In this document: in pieces, positions 7,296-15,110 of the stretch
Numbering within the stretch: the first letter of the stretch is position 1
Layout: every line of letters starts with the position of its first letter
Origin: JBAPRR01 sp049281195
GTDB taxonomy: Bacteria; Actinomycetota; Acidimicrobiia; Acidimicrobiales; CAVXTF01
Direction: 5' to 3'
NCBI GenBank assembly: GCA_049281195.1
Contig: JBAPRR010000359.1
Span: forward strand, 1 to 43,771
Length of the DNA: 43,771 bases
Position numbers and translations under genes: made by a program
Notes under the pieces: model-generated
Seen by the model: the letters and a program-made list of their open reading frames with translations, nothing else
What the model was told of the DNA's origin: nothing
Database searches by the model: none

Positions 7296-8939
7296 TCAAC
7301 TCTTAATCAGTTTCGCCAGCAGCCTCGGGGGCGGCGAGCCGTGCGCCAGCGCGAAGTCGTAGTTGGACCTCGTACCCAACCGCTCGAACAGATCATCGAG
7401 CTCCGTATAGCCGACGAAATATGTGGAGAGCTGCGCCGAGGTGAGACATGCGCGGCGCCACTTCCCTGAGGCCTCGCCCATTTCCTGGAATCCACGTCCC
7501 ATCATCAATTCGAGAGCCTGTTCTTCGGTCATGTCCTGCGCGTGAACGCCGGCGTCGAGAATGGCGTTGATAGTCATGCGCAACTGCATCTTCAGTTGCG
7601 AGATGCGAACTGCCAATCCGCCCAATCCGGCCCCCGCCATGAGACGCTCCGCGTGGACGGCCCATCCCTCCACGAAACTGCCGCTCCAAAAGACCCGGCG
7701 AACCGGGGTCGACCCGATGTACCTGCGCGCAACGGCCAACTGCAGCCCATGGCCGGGCATGGCCTCGTGAACGATCAGGTTCGTGACCATGGCTGAGTTG
7801 TACTCGCGATAGAAAGAATCGGCCTGTTCGCGCGGCCACGTCTCGGGCGTAGGCGCAACCGCCAGGAACGTCTCTCCTCCCGATTCCAAAGGGCCTGGAG
7901 GATCACAGTATGCGACCGCGACACCCCGCCTGAACTCGGGCATGACGTGCACCGACATGGCGTCGTCGGGGATTGTGGCGATGCCGGTCTCGCGCACCTT
8001 CGAGGTCGCCTCTTCAAGCGAGCTCGTAGCGAGATCCACGACGGTGTCGTTGTCCGGGTGGGATTCGGCAACTACATCCAGCGCTCGGCGGATCGCCTCC
8101 GCTCCTGTCAGCCCATTCGCGGACCCGATCGATTCGAGGTACCTACGGCATGCCTCTTCCATCTCCACCGTGATCTGATCCAGGTGGTCCTCAGCGCGTC
8201 TCAGGACGCCGCCGGCGGGGATATCGGAGTTGAGGCTTAAGTTCAGCTTGCGGTCGAAGCGATCGCGACCGATCCGGAAGTTGTCGCCTCCGTCTGCGGC
8301 AGAGTCGGAGGCCGCCAGCTTCTCTTCGAGAAACCTTCCGTATTCCTCCAACGCCCGGCGGGCAGCCTGTTGCGCCGGGGTGACCGTGGCGGCGAGTGAA
8401 AGATCCGACTGGAGCACCCTGTTCACTTCCTCTCCGACAAGAAGCAGGGTTCCGGAATTCTGCGCGACAGCGGTTTCGAGATGCACCTTTGGCGCGTTCT
8501 GCAGCTGATCGCGTGCGAGCTCGACCACGGAAGGTATCTGCTCGAGGCGCGCCGCAATCGACCGCAATCTGTCCGGCACCGGCACCGTCTGTCTTGCCAC
8601 GAGTGGGAAAAGAGAGTCGCCAGCGTTGTAAAACAGCGGGTTCCACTCGAACTCGCGAAGCTCATCGATGGCGAAGATCTTCATCTCCAGCGCCCCGAGA
8701 AGCATCTCGCGATCGACCTGATCGGCAGCATCGAGCGACCCCGGATCGATCTGCGAGATCGTGCTTTTGTGCTCCTTGTAAGCAGATGAGATCCGGCTCA
8801 GGCCGTCCGCGCTCCTGTCATCCAGGCGATCGTCGTAACGGTGGTCCCCGAGATTGGTGGCGCTCTCGGGTTCGAGCCTCAGATAGTCCTCTATCGCCGC
8901 CGAAGCGGCTTCACGAAAAAGTTCGGCTGCGTCTGTCAT
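7296..8939 (-). CDS. DUF885 family metallo-hydrolase
   Basis: A 547-aa protein of the DUF885 family, helical proteins related to M3/M32-type zinc peptidases. The signature H391-E-A-M-P-G-H397 provides the likely zinc ligands and base, and FVEGWAVHAERL about 35 residues later supplies a further Glu ligand. Full length for the family, no signal peptide, so cytosolic. AGGA lies 7 nt before the ATG. It follows the PrmC-like gene by 4 nt on the same strand, so these two, and probably the dioxygenase gene before them, are cotranscribed. Actual substrate (peptide or ester) is unknown. Confidence 0.85.
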   Translation of the reverse strand: MTDAAELFREAASAAIEDYLRLEPESATNLGDHRYDDRLDDRSADGLSRISSAYKEHKSTISQIDPGSLDAADQVDREMLLGALEMKIFAIDELREFEWNPLFYNAGDSLFPLVARQTVPVPDRLRSIAARLEQIPSVVELARDQLQNAPKVHLETAVAQNSGTLLLVGEEVNRVLQSDLSLAATVTPAQQAARRALEEYGRFLEEKLAASDSAADGGDNFRIGRDRFDRKLNLSLNSDIPAGGVLRRAEDHLDQITVEMEEACRRYLESIGSANGLTGAEAIRRALDVVAESHPDNDTVVDLATSSLEEATSKVRETGIATIPDDAMSVHVMPEFRRGVAVAYCDPPGPLESGGETFLAVAPTPETWPREQADSFYREYNSAMVTNLIVHEAMPGHGLQLAVARRYIGSTPVRRVFWSGSFVEGWAVHAERLMAGAGLGGLAVRISQLKMQLRMTINAILDAGVHAQDMTEEQALELMMGRGFQEMGEASGKWRRACLTSAQLSTYFVGYTELDDLFERLGTRSNYDFALAHGSPPPRLLAKLIKS

Positions 8940-8943
8940 TTGA

Positions 8944-9714
8944 TCATCCTGACATCCGGGCGACGACTCCTCTCAGATCACCGTCAACGTCTGTCATCAC
9001 CTCCGCTTCAGAGAAACCGTTCGACCGGAGAACCGCTCCTATCTTCTCCGCCTGATCACCGCCGAGCTCGAGAAGCAACCAACCCGAGGGCCTAAGCCAG
9101 CGCGGTGCGCGCGTCACCACCTGGACGAGCATGTCGGTCCCGTCGGGACCACCATCGAGGGCGACCCTGGGCTCGAATTCCTGAACGTCACGCGGCAGGA
9201 GCCTTAGCGAATTGGTAGGGACATAGGGCACGACGGCGGTCATGACGTCCACACGCGACTCGAGGGCCGGCGGAAGCGGCTCGTCCAAAAATCCAACGAG
9301 AGCTTCGACACCGTTCGCCAACGCGTCGCGGACCGCCGCAGCATCGATGTCGGTCGCGAGCACCCGGGCAGTCGGAACTGCCCGCCCCATGACTGCGGCT
9401 ATTGCCCCGGAACCGGTGCAAAGGTCGACGGCGATACCGGAGTCAGACAACATCGATGCCGCCCTCCGCGCCAGAGGCTCCGTCTGCCATCTCGGGACGT
9501 ATACACCAGGTGAGATCTGCAACTCGACGTCGCAGAAGGTTGCCGAACCGACGATCCAGGCGATCGGTTCTCCGTGCGTCCTACGCGCGAGCAGGCTGTC
9601 CAGCAAGGCTTCATCACCGCCCGCAGCACGTATAAGCTCGACCGCCTCCTCGCGAGCTGCGACGCATCCTGCCATTTCGAGAATCGCCGTGACCGAAGAG
9701 AGCTCAGGCGCCAA
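8944..9714 (-). CDS. PrmC/HemK-like methyltransferase with degenerate NPPY motif
   Basis: A 256-aa protein with the PrmC layout: a helical N-terminal part with the loop ARRTHGEPIAWIVG and PGVYVPRWQTEPL, then a SAM-binding fold with VDLCTGSGAIA (motif I) and VLATDIDAAAV. The family uses an (N/D)PPY loop to hold the amide of a glutamine. Here the site reads V161-V162-P163-Y164, so the amide-binding Asn is missing. It most resembles the actinobacterial branch of 'putative protein N5-glutamine methyltransferase of unknown substrate', which usually keeps NAPY. It may act on something other than release factors, or be inactive. Start is TTG 9714, just after the dioxygenase stop. Confidence 0.75.
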   Translation of the reverse strand: MAPELSSVTAILEMAGCVAAREEAVELIRAAGGDEALLDSLLARRTHGEPIAWIVGSATFCDVELQISPGVYVPRWQTEPLARRAASMLSDSGIAVDLCTGSGAIAAVMGRAVPTARVLATDIDAAAVRDALANGVEALVGFLDEPLPPALESRVDVMTAVVPYVPTNSLRLLPRDVQEFEPRVALDGGPDGTDMLVQVVTRAPRWLRPSGWLLLELGGDQAEKIGAVLRSNGFSEAEVMTDVDGDLRGVVARMSG

Positions 9715-9720
9715 GTTGGA

Positions 9721-10698
9721 TCAACCCCCTGAGAGCGCCTTTCTCCACGGATCGAGGTCCAGCTTCGGGTAGCGCATCTGGGTGTCGTCTATGAGCTGCT
9801 CGTCCCAGATCTGGTGACCGGGAACTGGGAAGCCGAACAGCTCCAGCTCACGTGGCGTCGATCTTTCGACGAAACGGATCCATTCCCTTCCGGTTGCCTG
9901 GGACTGGGACTCGTCGTAACCGATCCACCTGTGCTCCCAGTGGCGAAAGGCGAGAGCGAGCGTCGTTCGGCTGGTTCCTCTGCTACCGAACGCGGCACCG
10001 CGGTGGAAAACGTCGGAGCGGTATGCGAGATATGACCCGCGGACCCCGATGGCAGGACGCTCTGCTTCATAGAAGTCCGGTGCGTAGCTCGGCATCACGA
10101 CCGGAAACTCCGGGGAGATCCTCTGCGTATCGCGAACTGATACGAGCCGGGTCGGGTTTTCGCCTCCGGTCACGTCGGTCATGTAGAGGAAACCTTCGAG
10201 GTTCCACCACGGGGCCTTGCGGCTCGGCGGGAGCCACGAGTGGTTACGGTCCGTGTGCATCGGCTGCTCGTAGTTGGTCTCACCCTCGTACTTGGTCGTC
10301 GCGTGGATCTGGTACAGCCGCACGTCGTGGGTGTCGAGCGCACGCTCTGCGAAATCGATCAGGGAGGGGTGCACGCAGAGACGGTTCAGTGCGCCCTTAC
10401 CCGGAAACGGAAATTTGGTCGACCAGTTCTGCTGCTCGGGTCTGAAGCCCGGACCGTCTTCAGGCCACACGAAGGCGTCTTCGACCTTCAACGGGTGGCC
10501 TTTCCATTTAGCGGTCACGCCTTCAGGGTCGGCTTGGTAGTCCTCGTTGGTAGGGAACATCTTCTTGAGATCGTCAACGGTGGCATCGATCTCGTCGGTC
10601 GAGATCAATCCCTCGATCAGGACCCAACCGTCATTGCGCCAAGTTTCGACTTCCTCATCGGTCGCCAGTCGTGATCCCATCGACCTCGTCCACATCAT
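9721..10698 (-). CDS. Phytanoyl-CoA dioxygenase (PhyH)-like Fe(II)/2-oxoglutarate oxygenase
   Basis: About 325 aa. The iron facial triad is visible as H148-x-D150 (MHTDRNHSW) and H232 (SDVFHRGA), and an Arg-rich strand shortly after (TSRTTLALAFRH) would bind the 2-oxoglutarate carboxylate. These place it in the PhyH superfamily, which hydroxylates lipids, secondary metabolites or other small molecules; the substrate is unknown. The frame is open to 10806, but that would overlap the end of the Fur-family gene by 50 nt, so I prefer the tandem ATGs at 10698/10695; ATG 10680 with GAGG nearby is also possible. Lies 58 nt downstream of the Fur-family gene on the same strand, so it could share its transcript. 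Confidence 0.8.
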   Translation of the reverse strand: MMWTRSMGSRLATDEEVETWRNDGWVLIEGLISTDEIDATVDDLKKMFPTNEDYQADPEGVTAKWKGHPLKVEDAFVWPEDGPGFRPEQQNWSTKFPFPGKGALNRLCVHPSLIDFAERALDTHDVRLYQIHATTKYEGETNYEQPMHTDRNHSWLPPSRKAPWWNLEGFLYMTDVTGGENPTRLVSVRDTQRISPEFPVVMPSYAPDFYEAERPAIGVRGSYLAYRSDVFHRGAAFGSRGTSRTTLALAFRHWEHRWIGYDESQSQATGREWIRFVERSTPRELELFGFPVPGHQIWDEQLIDDTQMRYPKLDLDPWRKALSGG

Positions 10699-10756
10699 TC
10701 CGGGCGGGCTGAACAATCCCGCTATCTGCCTTGGTTCGTGGCGCAGCGTAGTGCGA

Positions 10757-11221
10757 TCAGCTGGTGGAACGTTCTGAGCAGCGTGCGCACACTCCGAGAA
10801 CTGCAAAATGCCTCGGGTCGATCGAAAAGCCGTACTGGGTTCTGGCCGCCTTGGCGAGAGATGCGAACAGATCCGCCGGTGCTTCGATCATGTTGCCGCA
10901 TTCCTCACACACGAAATGGCCGTGTGTCTCGCTCGCAAGGTGGTACGTCGCCGGGCCGTGACCGAGGTGCGAGTGAACTACGACCCCCAGCTTTTCGAGC
11001 TCGTCGAGGTTCCGGTAGATCGTCGAAAGGTGAACGTCGGGCGCCAGGGATTGGACCTCTTCTGCGAGCTCCTCGGCGGTGCGGTGTTTCGGGTCCTCGA
11101 AGAGCCGTCCGAGGAGCAGACGCCTCGTCGTGGTGATCCGTCCGCCTTGTGCCCGCAGAAGATCGAGCACGCCTTCCACCCGATCGGAACCGGCAGATTT
11201 CGTTCGGGTACTACGGGTCAC
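10757..11221 (-). CDS. Fur-family metal-responsive transcriptional regulator
   Basis: A 154-aa DNA-binding repressor of the Fur superfamily. The N-terminal winged helix includes TAEELAEEV and the recognition helix STIYRNLDELEKLGVV (about 66-82). The regulatory part has HSHLGHGPATYHL and H100/H102. Two CxxC pairs, C105/C108 and C145/C148, form the structural zinc site. Whether it senses Fe, Zn, Mn or peroxide cannot be read from these residues. Start is GTG 11221; a TATCCT box lies 7 nt upstream and there is no ribosome site, which suggests a leaderless mRNA. It precedes an Fe(II)-dependent oxygenase gene. Confidence 0.9.
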   Translation of the reverse strand: MTRSTRTKSAGSDRVEGVLDLLRAQGGRITTTRRLLLGRLFEDPKHRTAEELAEEVQSLAPDVHLSTIYRNLDELEKLGVVVHSHLGHGPATYHLASETHGHFVCEECGNMIEAPADLFASLAKAARTQYGFSIDPRHFAVLGVCARCSERSTS

Positions 11222-11228
11222 GTCTCAA

Positions 11229-11234
11229 AGGATA
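11229..11234 (-). promoter_or_regulatory. Putative -10 box of a leaderless transcript (TATCCT)
   Basis: Read on the minus strand, TATCCT lies 7 nt before the GTG start of the Fur-family gene (11221). The same hexamer precedes the XRE-cupin gene at 11845. Confidence 0.45.
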
Positions 11235-11346
11235 CTTACTGGGGAGTTGATGCACATGAAACTCTATTGCAGGCCCCTCGCATCTGGACCTCACTCTCTC
11301 GTTCAGGGAAGGACAACCTTCTGGTGGTCCCGTCGGTCAATGGACC

Positions 11347-11808
11347 ATGCGAAGAGCTCGCCATACGAGTCGATCCCAATGGGTCTCGACGGGAGCAGTC
11401 GTGTTGATCGCTGTAGCCGGGCTCGCCTTCGGAATTACAGCTGCGGCCGCTCAGGCTGCTCCGCCTCGCCACATCCATGACATTCCCGCCGCTCAAGTTG
11501 GAATCGTCCGAGGTGTCTACGAGATGCTCGGCGGGGCCTACAGCCCGGCTGACGCGAACCCGCATCGTCCGATCAGTGGTGTCATCACGGTCTCCCAGGG
11601 CCTGTGGAGGCGTTCGGTTACCGTCGGCTCGAACGGCCGGTTCGTACTCAGCATCCGTCCAGGGCGCTATGTGCTGTCCGGTTGGACTCCCGATATCCAT
11701 CACGTGTCCGGTGGAGTGGTGTCGCCAGGCGATGAATGCGGGAGCGCCGGTGTGGTTGTGCGGGCATCGCGGACCGCCAAGATCCAGGTGGCCTGCATCG
11801 TGCCCTGA
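11347..11808 (+). CDS. Small exported protein, function unknown
   Basis: A 153-aa protein with a clear Sec signal peptide: basic RRARHTSRSQ, then hydrophobic VVLIAVAGLAFGITAAAA and a cleavage site near AQA/AP at about residue 37. The mature part contains VGSNGRFVLSIRPGRYVLSGW, a pattern of carboxypeptidase-regulatory-like beta-sandwich domains, and two Cys near the C-terminus that could form a disulfide. No enzyme motif is seen. It is divergent from the Fur-family gene with a 125-nt gap and may share regulation with it. I do not recognise a named family. Confidence 0.65.
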   Translation: MRRARHTSRSQWVSTGAVVLIAVAGLAFGITAAAAQAAPPRHIHDIPAAQVGIVRGVYEMLGGAYSPADANPHRPISGVITVSQGLWRRSVTVGSNGRFVLSIRPGRYVLSGWTPDIHHVSGGVVSPGDECGSAGVVVRASRTAKIQVACIVP

Positions 11809-11830
11809 GGCAGCAGCTCTAGCATTCTGT

Positions 11831-11836
11831 TATCCT
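11831..11836 (+). promoter_or_regulatory. Putative -10 box of a leaderless transcript (TATCCT)
   Basis: TATCCT lies 8 nt before the ATG at 11845, in the 36-nt gap after the exported-protein gene. No Shine-Dalgarno sequence is present and no clear -35 is visible. Confidence 0.45.
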
Positions 11837-11844
11837 AGACAACT

Positions 11845-12447
11845 ATGTCCAGCATCACGAACACCGATCTGAGCGACCGGATCGCCGAGCGCGTGCGCAG
11901 CCTCAGAGCCGAGCGCGGTTATAGCCTCGACGTCCTCGCTTCGCGCAGCGGTGTGAGCAGGTCGGCGATCTCGATGATCGAGCGTTCCGAGACAAGCCCC
12001 ACCGCGGTCGTCCTCGAAAGACTCGCCACTGGACTCGATGTTTCCTTGGCTTCTCTTTTCGATCCGCCTGCCACGTCTGGCCCCAGCCCGGTTTCGCGGC
12101 GTTCTGAACAATCAAGTTGGCGGGATCCCCAATCCGGTTACGTCCGCCGAAACGTCTCGCCCGCAGGTAGAGAGTCGCCGATCCAGATCGTCGAGGTTGA
12201 GTTCCCACCCGGGGCGACCATTTCTTACGAGACCGCGGATCGCGACGTAGTGATACATCAGCAGGTCTGGGTGCTGTCCGGAGCGATCGAAGTGACGCTT
12301 CGGAGCGATACGTATTCGCTCGAGCAGGGCGACTGCCTGAGCATGGTCATCAATCAACCCATCACCTTCAAGAACCCGTCTGCGAAGAAGGCTCGGTACG
12401 CGGTGGTGATCGTCACTAATCCACTCAGAACGAAGAGGACATCGTGA
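11845..12447 (+). CDS. XRE-family regulator with C-terminal cupin domain
   Basis: A 200-aa transcription factor. Residues 11-66 form a Cro/cI-type helix-turn-helix (RSLRAERGYSLDVLASRSGV, then SRSAISMIERSETSPT). Residues 110-190 form a cupin beta-barrel (EFPPGATISYE, VLSGAIEVTL, YSLEQGDCLSM), which in this family binds a small-molecule effector. The architecture matches the PuuR/SutR-type regulators, which often control a neighbouring metabolic gene. Here its stop overlaps the start of a GNAT gene (GTGA), so the two are translated together and the acetyltransferase is the likely functional partner. Confidence 0.88.
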   Translation: MSSITNTDLSDRIAERVRSLRAERGYSLDVLASRSGVSRSAISMIERSETSPTAVVLERLATGLDVSLASLFDPPATSGPSPVSRRSEQSSWRDPQSGYVRRNVSPAGRESPIQIVEVEFPPGATISYETADRDVVIHQQVWVLSGAIEVTLRSDTYSLEQGDCLSMVINQPITFKNPSAKKARYAVVIVTNPLRTKRTS

Positions 12448-12971
12448 CCTCCGGAGTCGTCGTCCGCCGGGTCCATGCGGACGAGGAACTGTCGGGACCC
12501 CTTGCCCAGGTGGTCATGGACTGCGTGGAAGGCGGCGCATCGGTCGGCTTCATGTCGCCGGTACGGCCAGAGGAAGCGAAATCCCATTTCGAACACGCGC
12601 TCCAAGCCTGTCGGCGCGGTGAACGGATCCTTTTGGTCGCGGAGGACCACGACGACGGTGATCGCGTCATCGGGACGGTTCAAGTGGTCCTGGCTATGCC
12701 AGAGAATCAGCCGCACCGGGGCGAGATCACCAAAATGTTGGTGACCCGATCAGCGCGGCGTCGAGGCGTGGGCGAGGTTCTGATGCGCCAGGCCGAAAAC
12801 TACGCTCGGGGTGCCGGGAAGACCTTGTTGGTCCTCGACACCGCGAGCGCTGACGCTGAACGCCTCTATGAAAGGCTGGGCTGGCAGAAAGTAGGCGTGA
12901 TCCCCCGCTACGCGCTCGGACCCACCGGTGACTTCGTCAGCACAACCGTGTATTACAAGGATCTTGCCTGA
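12444..12971 (+). CDS. GNAT-family N-acetyltransferase
   Basis: A 175-aa acyl-CoA-dependent N-acetyltransferase. Motif A is visible as ITKMLVTRSARRRGVGEVLM (about residues 94-113), where RRRGVG binds the CoA pyrophosphate. The following LLVLDTASADAERLYERLGW gives the motif B Tyr. Start is GTG 12444, which overlaps the TGA of the XRE-cupin gene by 4 nt, so translation is coupled. Substrate is unknown, but coupling to a ligand-sensing cupin regulator suggests a small molecule rather than a ribosomal protein. The gene ends 3 nt from the convergent exported propeller gene. Confidence 0.9.
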   Translation: MTSGVVVRRVHADEELSGPLAQVVMDCVEGGASVGFMSPVRPEEAKSHFEHALQACRRGERILLVAEDHDDGDRVIGTVQVVLAMPENQPHRGEITKMLVTRSARRRGVGEVLMRQAENYARGAGKTLLVLDTASADAERLYERLGWQKVGVIPRYALGPTGDFVSTTVYYKDLA

Positions 12972-12974
12972 GGC

Positions 12975-13715
12975 TCAGCCTGCGATCGCCGCACCGACGA
13001 CCGGTGCAGCCAACGTGTGACCAGCCATCGATCCATCGAAAGGTTGACCGTAGGCGAAGATGCCGCCGTCACCGCCGGCGAGCTCGTAGTTCGAGCCTGA
13101 GCCCGATATGCCGACGATCGGCTTGCTCAGGGTGCTGTCCCCCATCGATCCATCAAACGGCGCACCGTATGCGAAGACGCCACCATTAGCTGCTGTCTCC
13201 CAGTAGCCACCGGTGGTCGAATCTGTGGCGATCCCCACAATCGGGCTGTGCTGGTTGGCAATGGTTGAGCTCTCACCCTGGAGAGTTGCGTTGCCAAACG
13301 GATAGACATCCCCGTTCGATCCCACCAGGTAATAGCCCTCGCCGTTGGCGGTCGAAGCGATTCCGACGATGTCATCGACCGCGCCCGATGAGGTCCCGAG
13401 CGAACCGTAGAACGGAGCGTCGTAGCTGAAAACGCCGCCGTTCGACCCGACCAGCCAGTAGCCACCGGTAGTCGGATCTGTGGCGATACCGACTATGTCG
13501 TCGACCGCAATGTCGCTCGCAACCAGAGACCCGTGGAACACCGCGTCGCCGTATGCGAAGACGCCGCCGTCACTTCCGGCCAGGAAGTAACCGAGCCCGT
13601 CTGGGCTGGACGCGATTCCGACGATGGGCTTCGACAGGCGCAGGTTGGTAGCGGACCCGTAGAACGAGGCACCGAAGGAGAACACTCCGCCGTCAGAACC
13701 AGCGAGCCAGTAGCC
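12975..13715 (-). repeat. Six coding repeats, GYWLxGxDGGVF type
   Basis: Six tandem units of about 41-43 codons encode the C-terminal half of the exported propeller protein. The most conserved parts are GYWL, DGGVFxYG and a closing IVGIA. Units differ enough at DNA level that recent duplication is unlikely. Confidence 0.8.
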
Positions 13716-14885
13716 CGATACCGCAGGCGGGGGTGGCGTCGGTATCGCTACCACTCCCGTCACCTTCTCGATGTCATAGTTTCCAAAGTCGTCGACGTAG
13801 AGGTCCCCAGTACTGTCGATGGAGACAGCATAAGGGTCGTCGAGATCCGAACCGGTGGGGGTGCCAGGAGTTGGTGCACCATGGGAGTCCTCGATTCCGG
13901 CGACGATGGAAAGCGTTCCCGAACTGCTCACCTCGTCGATGGTCTCGTCACCGGTGTCCGCGAAGTAGAGGTTCCCAGCAGAGTCCATGGCCATACCGCC
14001 GTACATGTATCCGATTGGAGAGCTGGTCGCCGGACCCGGTATCTCCGGACTGCAATGCGTGGTCCCCGCATATATAGACAGCGTTCCCGAGGGAGTTACC
14101 TTGTAAATGTCGCACTTGTAGTAGTCGCTCATGTAGACGTCGCCATCGGAGTCGAACGCGAATCCGGCGATCGAACCCATCGGTGAGTCGAGAGCTGGTC
14201 CCGGAACCGGGTCTCCAAACGTGCTGTTGCCAGCGAAGATCGATATCGTCCCGGACGGTGTGATCTTTGCAACGGCGTACTGTGAGTAGAACCCGACATA
14301 CAGGTTGCCCGAAGAGTCAATGCCGAGACCCCAAGGGTCGTCCAGCGGTGAACTGGACGCCGGGCCCGGAACGACGGCTCCCGCGGTTCCGGTCCCGGAG
14401 ATCACCGACAAGGTTCCAGATGGCGTCACCTTCAAGATCTGACTGGACTCCTCGTTGGATATGTACAGGTTGCCGCTCGAGTCGACCGCGAGGCCGTCGG
14501 GATAGTCGAGGGGAGAAGATGTGGCCGGTCCGGGCACGGGAGTTCCAGTAATGCCGTTTCCTACGACTATGGAAAGAGTTCCGCCCGGTGTGATCTTCAC
14601 TATCTGGTTGTTGGAAGCGGCGTAGATGTCACCGGCATGGTCGGTGGTTATCGCATAAGCGCCCTGGATCGGCGAACTGGCGGCGGGTCCCGGAACGGCG
14701 GCTCCGCTGACTCCCGTCCCGGCGATGACACTCAGCTCAGGCGTGGTTGTGGTCGTAGCGACTGCTGGGCCTGAGAACAGAAGACCGACTCCGGTCATCA
14801 GAGAGGCTGCCGCTAAGACAGAGAGCCACCTGCGCGTACCGTGCGTGGGTTCGTCAGGTGGTGGCTTGCGCGTGAAAGTCGACAT
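12975..14885 (-). CDS. Exported double beta-propeller protein (NHL repeats plus GGVF-type repeats)
   Basis: A 636-aa secreted protein. A signal peptide (WLSVLAAASLMTGVGLLF...AVA) ends near residue 43. Residues 48-378 carry six NHL-like blades with the core DSSGNLYV...VTPSGTLSI and a repeated PGPASSSP linker. After a short Pro-rich hinge (PTPPPPAV), residues 391-636 hold six repeats of about 41-43 aa with the core GYWLxGxDGGVFxxG...PIVGIA. Both halves should fold as six-bladed propellers, without catalytic motifs or a C-terminal anchor. A binding or surface role is likely. The start ATG has AAGG 6 nt upstream. Confidence 0.85.
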   Translation of the reverse strand: MSTFTRKPPPDEPTHGTRRWLSVLAAASLMTGVGLLFSGPAVATTTTTPELSVIAGTGVSGAAVPGPAASSPIQGAYAITTDHAGDIYAASNNQIVKITPGGTLSIVVGNGITGTPVPGPATSSPLDYPDGLAVDSSGNLYISNEESSQILKVTPSGTLSVISGTGTAGAVVPGPASSSPLDDPWGLGIDSSGNLYVGFYSQYAVAKITPSGTISIFAGNSTFGDPVPGPALDSPMGSIAGFAFDSDGDVYMSDYYKCDIYKVTPSGTLSIYAGTTHCSPEIPGPATSSPIGYMYGGMAMDSAGNLYFADTGDETIDEVSSSGTLSIVAGIEDSHGAPTPGTPTGSDLDDPYAVSIDSTGDLYVDDFGNYDIEKVTGVVAIPTPPPPAVSGYWLAGSDGGVFSFGASFYGSATNLRLSKPIVGIASSPDGLGYFLAGSDGGVFAYGDAVFHGSLVASDIAVDDIVGIATDPTTGGYWLVGSNGGVFSYDAPFYGSLGTSSGAVDDIVGIASTANGEGYYLVGSNGDVYPFGNATLQGESSTIANQHSPIVGIATDSTTGGYWETAANGGVFAYGAPFDGSMGDSTLSKPIVGISGSGSNYELAGGDGGIFAYGQPFDGSMAGHTLAAPVVGAAIAG

Positions 14886-14906
14886 TCAAAACCTTCCCTC
14901 GGGGCA

Positions 14907-14914
14907 CTTATAAG
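14907..14914 (-). promoter_or_regulatory. Possible -10 element (CTTATAAG palindrome)
   Basis: The AT-rich palindrome CTTATAAG stands out in the GC-rich 225-nt gap 14886-15110 and lies about 22 nt upstream of the propeller-gene ATG, a normal place for a -10 box of a leadered mRNA. I see nothing else in this gap. Confidence 0.35.
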
Positions 14915-15110
14915 GGCGCTATCGACCCCGGCCACGGATTCCTTGAACCACCTCGCGCACCAGCCGCGAAGAAAGGGCTTGGAAGGTGGGCGAAATAGGG
15001 CGGATTGTGAGAATTACCGACCCATACGTAGGAATCTCATTCGGTGCATCAGCATTTCCGATTGTGGTTCCTGTGAGAGATAGTTGGTCAATGCAAGGGA
15101 TTGGTAGTTG

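Noticed and set aside
11222..11280. Possible Fur box in the gap between the Fur-family and exported-protein genes
   Set aside because: The short TGCA...TGCA symmetry at 11249-11271 is too weak and does not match a known Fur, Zur or PerR operator.
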